From CAYFWF01 sp964346815 (lineage in GTDB: Bacteria > Acidobacteriota > Aminicenantia > Aminicenantales > Aminicenantaceae), in NCBI GenBank assembly GCA_964346815.1, contig CAYFWF010000069.1, positions 1 to 31,893 on the forward strand: DNA of 31,893 nt. Reading direction: 5' to 3'. Positions 1 through 6,685 of this stretch are shown here, piece by piece. Numbering within the stretch: position 1 is the stretch's first letter; each line of letters opens with the position of its first letter. The notes under the pieces are model-generated. The model was not told the DNA's origin and searched no databases. It saw nothing but the letters and a program-made list of their open reading frames with translations. Both the position numbers and the translations under genes were made by a program.

Positions 1-110
1 GGCGGAATTCGGTAATCGCGTATACTGTCACCGAATTATTGAGACCGAATTATTGACAGGAGGGGAAATGCTGGTTATATTATTACTCTGGACCAGAGGT
101 TTTCGAGGAA
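1..110. other. Window edge, no confident gene; 14-bp tandem repeat
   Basis: No complete gene can be assigned. A 13-base direct repeat (accgaattattga) occurs at 30-42 and again at 44-56, one unit every 14 bp. The frame starting at base 3 is open from the window edge to a TGA at 54-56 and could be the last 17 codons of an upstream gene. The frame starting at base 2 is open from the edge to 295 and holds an ATG at 68 behind a strong AGGAGGGG. The sequence before the edge would decide between these readings. Confidence 0.4.
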
Positions 111-368
111 ATGACGAGAACGATTCTCTTACTGTTCGCTCTGATATCCGGTCTCTTTTTTCCTCCGCTGCTTTTTTTCCTTCCCATCCTGTTTTATTTC
201 CTGCTGGTTTACTTCCTGAGGAGGCTTTCCCTCTTATCTCTTTACGGCCTGTATACATTCTCAGCCACTCTGGCCCCAGAAGCCCGCCCTTCTGAATCCC
301 TCGTTTTTAACTCAATACCACTCTTCTATTCAAATACTTTGAGTTTTTTATATGTTCCGATCATATGA
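111..368 (+). CDS. Possible small membrane protein upstream of secA-like gene
   Basis: This reading frame encodes 85 residues. I do not recognise the family. Residues 4-36 are almost purely hydrophobic and end in Arg-Arg, as expected for one or two membrane segments; a more polar tail of about 45 residues follows. GAGG lies only two bases before the ATG, which is closer than ideal. The TGA stop at 366-368 overlaps an ATG at 365 that is in frame with the SecA-like gene, as in translationally coupled pairs. A competing frame starting at ATG 68 has the better ribosome binding site but ends in a low-complexity Pro/Ser/Phe-rich stretch. Either could be real, or neither. If real, the gene is probably co-transcribed with the SecA-like ATPase. 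Confidence 0.33.
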   Translation: MTRTILLLFALISGLFFPPLLFFLPILFYFLLVYFLRRLSLLSLYGLYTFSATLAPEARPSESLVFNSIPLFYSNTLSFLYVPII

Positions 369-376
369 GGGAAATC

Positions 377-2815
377 ATGAAGCATCACACAAAGAAAAAG
401 GTTTTACATCAATGGAATAAACTGCGGGGGATTCCCATCGAATGGAACCTCAGTCCTTACCAAAAGATCCTGGCTCAGATCAATGCCTGCGATCTGGAAA
501 ATGCCACTGACTCCGAACTCAAACAAATCTCGGCCCGCCTGATCGAGCAGGCCAGACAGGGAGTTTCTCTTGCCCATCTCTTGGCCGAGGCTTTCGCCTT
601 GGTGCGGGAAACTGCAGGGCGCACCATAGGCCTACGGCCCTTCGACATGCAGGTAGCTGCGGGAATAGTCATGCATCAGGGAAAGCTGGCAGAGATGAAC
701 ACAGGAGAGGGAAAGACATTGGCCGCTGTGCTTCCCGCGTATTTGAACGCCCTTACCGGCAAAGGCGTCCACATCCACACCTTCAACGATTATCTCGCTA
801 GAAGAGACGCATCCTGGATGGGACCTGTCTACACCTTTTTAGGATTGAGTGTGGGCTGCATCCAGGAGGGGATGTCTCACTCAGAAAGGAAAAAGGCCTA
901 CGCCGCAGACATCACGTACTCCACGGCCAAAGAGGCAGGATTCGATTATCTCCGGGACCATCTCTGCTACGATCATGAGAATCTCGTGCACAGGGACTTC
1001 AATTGTGTGATCGTGGACGAGGCCGATTCTCTTCTGATCGACGAAGCGCGTATTCCTCTGGTGATTGCAGGCAGCACGGACCAGCCAGAAGCAGAACCCG
1101 GCAATTTGGCCCAGATAGCTAAAAGCCTTAAGGAGGGCATCAATTTCGAGACCGACGAGGGAAAGCGGAACATCTATCTAACCCCTTCCGGTCTCAAGAA
1201 GATTGAAAAAATCCTGGGCTGTAAAAATCTTCATGCCCTTGAGAATCTGGATCTTCTCACCAAGGTGAACCAGGCCCTTCATGCCGAATTCCTGCTTCAC
1301 CGGAATATCGACTACGTCGTCCGGAAGGGGAAGATCGAGATCGTAGACGAGTTCACGGGCCGCGTGGTCAAGGACAGGCACTGGCCGGACGGCCTCCAGG
1401 CAGCCGTAGAAGCCAAAGAGAAGCTCCGCCTGGGATCAGGCGGTTCGATCCTCGGATCGATCACCCTGCAGCACTTCCTGCAGCTTTATCCCAAGATCTC
1501 CGGGATGACGGCCACGGCTCAGTCGGCAGCGAATGAACTCCATCGGTTTTACAATTTAAAGGTCGTGGTCATCCCTCCCCACCGGCCATGCATCCGAAGT
1601 GATTTCCCGGATTTAGTCTTCACCCACAAGGAGACCAAAGTAAAGGCTCTGATCAGAGAGATCACACACTGGAATGAAAAACAAAGGCCCATCCTGGTGG
1701 GCACGTCCAGCGTCGAAGAATCCGAAGAACTGACCCTGGCTCTCAAGGAGGCCGGTATCTTCTGTCGAGTTCTCAACGCCAAAAACGACGAACTCGAAGC
1801 GAAAATCATCGCTCGGGCCGGCGCACCCGGCGCTGTAACCATCTCCACCAACATGGCGGGACGAGGGACGGATATCAAGCTGGGAGGAGAGAGGGAGCAG
1901 GAGAGAGACGAAGTGGTCAAACTCGGCGGTCTTTATGTCATCGGCACGAACCGGCATGAGAGTCTCAGGATCGACCAACAACTGCGCGGACGGGCCGGCC
2001 GTCAAGGTGATCCGGGCTCTTCCCGCTTTTTCATCAGTCTCGAGGATAGCCTGATCGAACGGTATGGACTCCGAAAAATCCTACCCAGGAAATATCGCAA
2101 ACTCGAACAAGACGCTCCCCTCGACCATCCTCTCGTGAACCGCCAAATCTCCCACGGGCAGCGCATCATTGAGGGGCAGAACTTCGAGATCCGCAAAACT
2201 CTCTGGAAGTATTCTGTGCTGGTCGAGAAACAGAGGAAAATTATCCAGGAGAGACGCCAGGAAATACTCTGCGATGGACCGGATTTCGGCTTTCTTGAGG
2301 AAAAGACTCCAGAGCGCTTTTACGATCTGGAGTCACTTTTGGGAAAAGACCGGATCCAGAACATCGAAAAGACCATCACCCTCTTCCAAATCGACCGCTG
2401 CTGGGCCGAGCACCTGGCCCTGATAGCCGAGGTCCGAGAAGGGATCCATCTGGCAAGTGTGGGGGGTAAATCCCCGGTCCAGGAGTTTCACAAAATTGCA
2501 GATACTGAATTTCATCGATTGGAACAAAAAATCGGTGATACGATCCTCCAGACCTTTTTATCGCTTCCTCTTTCAGAGAAAAGGATCGATCTGGACAGGG
2601 AAGGGATCCGGGGCCCCTCCTCCACCTGGACCTACCTCATCACCGACAACCAGTTCGGGCTCTGGGTGGGCCTCCTCCAGGGAAGCAACATCGGGGCCAC
2701 GGCAGTCGCAGCCGCCGCTTACGGTCCTCTCTTTCTTCTGTTGGGCCTCGTTCAGCGTTTTTCCGGAAAAAAGAAAGACTCATCTGGATACCCGGCTCAG
2801 CAGCCTCGTCGATGA
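377..2815 (+). CDS. Accessory SecA-like preprotein translocase ATPase
   Basis: A SecA-family DEAD-motor ATPase of 812 residues. Motifs seen in order: the Walker A segment MNTGEGKT; the Walker B/DEAD segment VDEADSLLIDEAR; an IVDEFTGR stretch in the region preceding the second motor domain; TNMAGRGTDIKLGG; and QLRGRAGRQGDPGSSRFF in the second nucleotide-binding domain. A shortened helical scaffold follows (IDRCWAEHLALIAEVREGI). Housekeeping SecA ends in a Cys/His zinc motif. This protein lacks it and instead has a hydrophobic segment (about residues 755-788) followed by a basic, polar tail. The protein is therefore an accessory SecA rather than the housekeeping one, and may be membrane associated. 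I chose ATG 377 because GAGGG sits five bases before it; an in-frame ATG at 365 has no such site but overlaps the stop of the small upstream frame. The cargo is unknown. Confidence 0.92.
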   Translation: MKHHTKKKVLHQWNKLRGIPIEWNLSPYQKILAQINACDLENATDSELKQISARLIEQARQGVSLAHLLAEAFALVRETAGRTIGLRPFDMQVAAGIVMHQGKLAEMNTGEGKTLAAVLPAYLNALTGKGVHIHTFNDYLARRDASWMGPVYTFLGLSVGCIQEGMSHSERKKAYAADITYSTAKEAGFDYLRDHLCYDHENLVHRDFNCVIVDEADSLLIDEARIPLVIAGSTDQPEAEPGNLAQIAKSLKEGINFETDEGKRNIYLTPSGLKKIEKILGCKNLHALENLDLLTKVNQALHAEFLLHRNIDYVVRKGKIEIVDEFTGRVVKDRHWPDGLQAAVEAKEKLRLGSGGSILGSITLQHFLQLYPKISGMTATAQSAANELHRFYNLKVVVIPPHRPCIRSDFPDLVFTHKETKVKALIREITHWNEKQRPILVGTSSVEESEELTLALKEAGIFCRVLNAKNDELEAKIIARAGAPGAVTISTNMAGRGTDIKLGGEREQERDEVVKLGGLYVIGTNRHESLRIDQQLRGRAGRQGDPGSSRFFISLEDSLIERYGLRKILPRKYRKLEQDAPLDHPLVNRQISHGQRIIEGQNFEIRKTLWKYSVLVEKQRKIIQERRQEILCDGPDFGFLEEKTPERFYDLESLLGKDRIQNIEKTITLFQIDRCWAEHLALIAEVREGIHLASVGGKSPVQEFHKIADTEFHRLEQKIGDTILQTFLSLPLSEKRIDLDREGIRGPSSTWTYLITDNQFGLWVGLLQGSNIGATAVAAAAYGPLFLLLGLVQRFSGKKKDSSGYPAQQPRR

Positions 2816-2984
2816 GGTCGATGGGAGCACCGTTGTCGACGATGAAGGCTACGGTTATGCCTTTAGCCGGGCTGTTGGGAGGGATCAAAACCTCCTTGTT
2901 CTGAATCTCTGTTTCCAGGTCATCCACTTCGAATGCAACATGGGAGATAGCTATTGGAATCCCCACATGGTGATATTTGCGCAT
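2640..2984 (-). pseudogene. VOC (glyoxalase-fold) gene with internal deletion
   Basis: The translation starts MRKYHHVGIP, the usual first strand of a small VOC-fold family. It then jumps directly to SHVAFEVDDLETEI and continues to VAFIVDNGAPIDLI, which is the C-terminal half of the same family. From memory, intact members carry roughly 45-55 residues between these blocks, including metal or substrate residues; here they are missing. The start codon is intact, with AGGAGA six bases upstream. The frame does not stop where the family normally ends. It runs on through the antisense of the SecA-like gene's last codons to 2640, giving a Pro/Arg-rich tail with no family character. Last gene of the MBL-cupin-VOC run, 22 bp after the cupin. 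A functional mini-VOC cannot be excluded, but decay is more likely. Confidence 0.65.
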
Positions 2985-3006
2985 TTTCTGTCTCCTGTTT
3001 GCGTTC

Positions 3007-3339
3007 TCAATCCACGATGAAGACTTTGGCTCCCTTTTCCGTAAAGGCCAGATGGGGATTGGCATCGCTGTCTTCGGCCTGGAAACTGGTCCCAGGCTTC
3101 ATGACGAACTCCCTGCCATCCCTGAGCTGAATGACCAGCTCTCCTTCCAAGACCAAAAGAATATGCCCGCGGCTGCACCAATGATCCGACCAGAAACCAG
3201 GACTGTAATCGACTATCCGCACCCGAATATTTCCCTGCTCAAAGACGCGCCAGTGGGATGTCCCCTTTTCTCCCTGATATTCGACTAGAGTCATTTGATC
3301 CCAATCCGTAACCACAAAAGGGATCCCCTGAATTTTCAT
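3007..3339 (-). CDS. DHCW-motif cupin-fold protein
   Basis: A compact 110-residue cupin-fold protein. The segment FWSDHWCSRGHILLVLEGEL matches the DHCW-motif cupin family, followed by the second cupin strand set (GREFVMKPGTSFQAEDSDANPH) and a hydrophobic end, AKVFIVD. His, Trp, Cys and His of the first motif and the later His are candidate metal ligands, and the length is normal for the family. The biochemical role of this family is not established, so no reaction is assigned. A very strong GGAGGAGG lies just before the ATG. The gene is 24 bp downstream of the ankyrin/MBL gene and 22 bp upstream of the VOC remnant, so the three probably form one transcript. Confidence 0.85.
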   Translation of the reverse strand: MKIQGIPFVVTDWDQMTLVEYQGEKGTSHWRVFEQGNIRVRIVDYSPGFWSDHWCSRGHILLVLEGELVIQLRDGREFVMKPGTSFQAEDSDANPHLAFTEKGAKVFIVD

Positions 3340-3363
3340 GTCCTCCTCCTTCTGTTCCCACCG

Positions 3364-4464
3364 TTATTCTTTGTTGACTTCAAAAACTCTTCCCGTCCCC
3401 ATAGGCATATAATTCTCTCCAAAAGCCCTCTTGAACATCCCAATAGCCTCATCTCCCGTACAGTGAGTGGCACCACATTTTTCCACACCGATTTCCTTGA
3501 AGTTTCTGATAATCTCCTCCAACTCTGCGTTTGATTTGGCGCCAAGATGGAATCCGCCGAAAACCAAATGGATCGGCCTCTTGAAAAGTTCCTTTGCCCG
3601 CTTGAGGACGGCCACAATGCCCTGATGGGAACATCCGGTCACGATGATCAATCCTTTGTCCGTATTCAATATCAAGGACTGTTCCTTGATCTGGTCTCCC
3701 ATTTCACCTGTGGAGTAGACGTTTTGGCATATCTCAACAGGTTCATCGACACTGACAACTTCAGCTTTCCGGTTTTCAACATTCCGCACGAATTCATACG
3801 GAAATGAAACGGGCAGGTAGACCAAGACCTTATGATTTTTCTCCAGAACCGCATCCAATCCTCCCGTGTGATCATGATGCGCATGGCTTATCACGATTTG
3901 ATCCACTTTTTCGAGGTCTACCTCCAACTGCCCGATATTGTGCATCAGGATTTCCGGATTGGTGCCTGTATCGAAAAGGATCGTTTTTTCAGTTCCCTCG
4001 ATCAAGCAGGAGAAGCCCCAATCCGGTTTCGTCCCTTCCTTTTGGAGATAATTGTCGTATAAAATCGTGAATTTCAGGGGCGTTTGGATCCCTTTCTGGT
4101 TTATCTTTTCTGTAAGAATCTTAGCCTCCCAAATTTTCGAATCTGCCATTCCCTTTCCTCTTTTGGCTCTTAGCAAATCCACAGCGGCGTTGTGACCCTG
4201 CCTCAATGCGTTATCGAGCGGAATCTCTCCGTCTTTGTCCAGGGCACTGACCTGAGCTTCATTCTTGACGAGTGGGATTTCTTGGTTTTCATTTTTTGCG
4301 TTGGCCAAAGCAGGATTTTCTTCTATAAGCGTCTTGAGCTTGGCCAGGTCATCATCTTTTGCGGATCGGTGAACGTCCGTGCCCAAACAGTACGTTCCAA
4401 TTACATAAAAGACAATAAGACCGATAAAAAAAAGCCTGGTAAATAATTTTCTTTGAACCGACAT
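3364..4464 (-). CDS. Exported ankyrin/MBL-fold metallohydrolase
   Basis: This 366-residue protein has three parts. Residues 8-28 form a hydrophobic signal or anchor. Residues about 33-105 resemble degenerate ankyrin repeats (DLAKLKTLIEENPALAN and GEIPLDNALRQGHNAAVDLL). From about residue 130 there is a metallo-beta-lactamase-fold domain with the zinc motif HAHHDHTGG at 194-202 and a later GCSHQG. The domain resembles the family often named 7,8-dihydropterin-6-yl-methyl-aminobenzene-5'-phosphate synthase; that name should not be taken as its activity. An in-frame ATG at residue 106 would give the MBL domain alone, which raises the possibility of two products or a recent fusion. AAGGAG lies about nine bases before the chosen ATG. 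First gene of the MBL-cupin-VOC run. Confidence 0.85.
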   Translation of the reverse strand: MSVQRKLFTRLFFIGLIVFYVIGTYCLGTDVHRSAKDDDLAKLKTLIEENPALANAKNENQEIPLVKNEAQVSALDKDGEIPLDNALRQGHNAAVDLLRAKRGKGMADSKIWEAKILTEKINQKGIQTPLKFTILYDNYLQKEGTKPDWGFSCLIEGTEKTILFDTGTNPEILMHNIGQLEVDLEKVDQIVISHAHHDHTGGLDAVLEKNHKVLVYLPVSFPYEFVRNVENRKAEVVSVDEPVEICQNVYSTGEMGDQIKEQSLILNTDKGLIIVTGCSHQGIVAVLKRAKELFKRPIHLVFGGFHLGAKSNAELEEIIRNFKEIGVEKCGATHCTGDEAIGMFKRAFGENYMPMGTGRVFEVNKE

Positions 4465-4603
4465 CCCTTATTCTCCTTCTATTCTCTTTGGATTTGAACC
4501 TTTTACAACCAAAAAAGATTTTTCGATTTAAGATTTGAACATCTTAATGCTTTAATGGAAGGGATTCTTCATCCTTGTTCCTCTCTACATTTTCAAATCA
4601 TAT

Positions 4604-5488
4604 TTAATCTTGGCCTTTATAGCTTTGATAAATAAACTCGATCCAAGTGTCGGTGTTCAGAAATTCCAGAAAGACTCCCCAGGTTTCATAATCTTTCAAC
4701 ACATCTTCCTGTCTCATATCTTCAATGCTTTTTCCAGACTTCATGCCTTCGCGAACAATCTTAATGGTATCTGAAAGCATTTCCCTGTAGTCTATCACAT
4801 CGGACATCGTGTAGTCACGACCATGTCCCCCGATGAATTTTGTATCTTCAGGAAAACGGTCAATAGCCATATCGAGTATCTCGAGATATTTCTTGACTCT
4901 CGGACCCACAGCTGGAAAAGACTGTGTCAAAAGAAGATCGCCCATATGAACGACTCCAGACCGAGTGAAATAGATGATCAAATCCGAATCGGAATGCGCT
5001 CCTGGAGAAGGGATGATCCTGATTTCCTCTCCGTTGTAATTCATGGAATAAAAGGAGTCAAAGCCCTTTCCGCTCCCTCCGCTGATCTTTCCTTTGCCAG
5101 GAGAAAGCACGCCGTTTGACACCATCTCTTCGAGGCTCTTATATTCGATGACTACAGCGCCCGGACCGCAGGCTTTGTTCCCGCCAGCATGATCTCCATG
5201 CGGATGTGTGTTGATGATGTATTTGATCTCCCCCTCTTTGAGATCCTTTATGGCAGAGAGAAGTCCAGAAGCGACTTCTTGATGTCCTGTGTCTACTAAC
5301 AGTATGCCATCTGAGCCAACAGATACACCGATATTCGGCCTCAAGCTGTAGTCAAGGGTGACACGGTAAACATGATCAGAGAGTTTAACGACTTTTTTTT
5401 CGATTCCCGCAGAATCTCCGGAAAGATCCAGACACATAATTCCTGTTAAAGCTAAAGAAACGAGGGCGATATTCCGCTTTGTTTTCAT
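4604..5488 (-). CDS. Secreted MBL-fold metallohydrolase
   Basis: A 294-residue protein with an N-terminal signal peptide (positively charged MKTKRN followed by a hydrophobic run to about residue 20). The metallo-beta-lactamase fold follows, with the full zinc-binding motif THPHGDHAGG (H95, H97, D99, H100) and later GAHSDSD and GHGRDY segments that can supply the remaining ligands. The architecture is that of subclass B3/quinoprotein-relay-type secreted MBL hydrolases seen in environmental bacteria; the substrate cannot be read from sequence and beta-lactamase activity should not be assumed. A good AAGGAG lies six bases before the ATG. It follows the methyltransferase gene by 35 bp on the same strand, so the two are probably co-transcribed. 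Confidence 0.88.
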   Translation of the reverse strand: MKTKRNIALVSLALTGIMCLDLSGDSAGIEKKVVKLSDHVYRVTLDYSLRPNIGVSVGSDGILLVDTGHQEVASGLLSAIKDLKEGEIKYIINTHPHGDHAGGNKACGPGAVVIEYKSLEEMVSNGVLSPGKGKISGGSGKGFDSFYSMNYNGEEIRIIPSPGAHSDSDLIIYFTRSGVVHMGDLLLTQSFPAVGPRVKKYLEILDMAIDRFPEDTKFIGGHGRDYTMSDVIDYREMLSDTIKIVREGMKSGKSIEDMRQEDVLKDYETWGVFLEFLNTDTWIEFIYQSYKGQD

Positions 5489-5523
5489 TTTTTCTCCTTT
5501 CTAATTCTCATCGGCATCGATTT

Positions 5524-6267
5524 TTAAAGATGCACATTAAACCGGCAAACTCCAAGTCTGCACAGTTGATCCCGGGAACCGTGGTGTCCAGAAGCTTTCG
5601 GAAGTCCTGACCCATCCACAGCGGCTTTCACTCCATAAACTCTGTTTTGAATTCCACATCCTTCCGGCTTCGCCACTCTTATGACATAGATGTTGTGTTG
5701 AGGAAGAAAAGTCTCTATATGATCCAATTCAAAATCACTCCTCTCGATCTTCTCGCGTATCTCTTCCTGGGTCAAGAAATGTCCCGCTGGATCCCGGAAC
5801 TTGGAAGGATCCCGGTCGATGATCACCACCGGGGCATCGGGTTTCAGGCTGGGGACCAAGTTATTGAGCAGCATGACAGGCTTAGCCAGATCATGAAAAG
5901 CATTCACGATAAAGACCATATCGAGTAACCCCTCGGGGAGGAGTGGATCTTCGATCTCTCCAACGATGGTCTCGATGTTGGTGATCCCTTCGCTTTCAGC
6001 TTTACGACGGAGAGAGGCGAGCGCCCTAGAAGCGATATCGTTGGCATAGACTCTTCCGGAATCGCCGACTCGCCGGGAGAGATGAAAAGTAAAATACCCA
6101 TGTCCTGCTCCCACCTCGCCGATTATCATCCCGGGCTTCACACCGACTGCATCCATCACCTTATCCGGTTGATGCCAGGTGTCTCTGACATCGGCATGAA
6201 GCGACAGGCATAAGGACACAGAAGAAAAAATGATAAAAAGACCAAACCTTCTTATATGATTGCGCAA
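5524..6267 (-). CDS. Exported class I SAM-dependent methyltransferase
   Basis: The first 25 residues (MRNHIRRFGLF, then a hydrophobic run ending LSLHA) form a signal peptide with a plausible cleavage site after Ala25. They are followed by a Rossmann-type methyltransferase with motif I GEVGAGHGYF at residues 50-59 and an acidic segment, YANDI, for the ribose hydroxyls of SAM. The start is TTG, with AGAGG five bases upstream; no in-frame ATG precedes the catalytic domain. The last 45 residues (from EGCGIQNRV) are Cys/Gly/His rich and unlike the usual family end, which should fall near YVIRVAK. They may come from a frameshift or lost stop. An exported SAM enzyme is odd because SAM is cytoplasmic. 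First of a run of minus-strand genes. Confidence 0.8.
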   Translation of the reverse strand: MRNHIRRFGLFIIFSSVSLCLSLHADVRDTWHQPDKVMDAVGVKPGMIIGEVGAGHGYFTFHLSRRVGDSGRVYANDIASRALASLRRKAESEGITNIETIVGEIEDPLLPEGLLDMVFIVNAFHDLAKPVMLLNNLVPSLKPDAPVVIIDRDPSKFRDPAGHFLTQEEIREKIERSDFELDHIETFLPQHNIYVIRVAKPEGCGIQNRVYGVKAAVDGSGLPKASGHHGSRDQLCRLGVCRFNVHL

Positions 6268-6629
6268 GACAGCCTCTTACTTAAATTTCGTTTTTCAGGC
6301 ATGTGTTGATCTTCCCTCAAGACCTATCCTCTCCTCGATCCTTACCGGTTATCCTATATCGTCATTGACTTTCAGAGCAAGAACAAAAGAATGAGCAAAA
6401 CCATGAAAAAAATGACTATTTTTTCCGCGCAAATCATAGATACCCTCCCTCACATCCTCTGAGTCAGAGAAAAACTTGTTAAAATTTTTTACAGTTTTAG
6501 GGGCTCTTTTGTTCATTTATCGGTTCTTTTGTATCTGCCTAACCCTATACTAGATAGACTTGCCCTCTGAATGAAATTCACACCAGATAGGTATGCAATA
6601 ATAATACCAAACCGAGTAATCGGGCAGAT
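6268..6629. other. Intergenic region between divergent genes
   Basis: An AT-rich stretch of about 360 bp separates the methyltransferase (minus strand) from the glycosyltransferase (plus strand). I see no reading frame with a ribosome site, no RNA gene and no strong hairpin followed by a T run. Promoters for both directions are expected here; only the plus-strand one, listed separately, is convincing. Confidence 0.6.
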
Positions 6630-6659
6630 TTGACTCCGAATTTTTTCCTGTGCTATAAA
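6630..6659 (+). promoter_or_regulatory. Sigma-70-type promoter of the GT-C glycosyltransferase gene
   Basis: The -35 box TTGACT (6630-6635) is 18 bp from the -10 box TATAAA (6654-6659). The -10 is preceded by TGC, an extended -10. Transcription would begin near 6666, leaving a leader of about 20 nt before the ATG at 6686. No clear ribosome binding site is visible in that leader. Confidence 0.65.
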
Positions 6660-6685
6660 ACTCTTCCTGGTCGGACCAAAAGACG

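Noticed and set aside
53..295. Plus-strand frame with ATG 68 behind AGGAGGGG
   Set aside because: The product soon becomes low-complexity Ser/Pro/Phe text with no family character and overlaps the more membrane-like frame at 111-368. The frame is also open to the window edge, so it may be the end of a truncated gene. It is not listed as a gene.
2457..3020. Plus-strand 187-residue frame overlapping the end of the SecA-like gene
   Set aside because: Out of frame with SecA, Pro/Ser-rich, and it covers the VOC remnant antisense.
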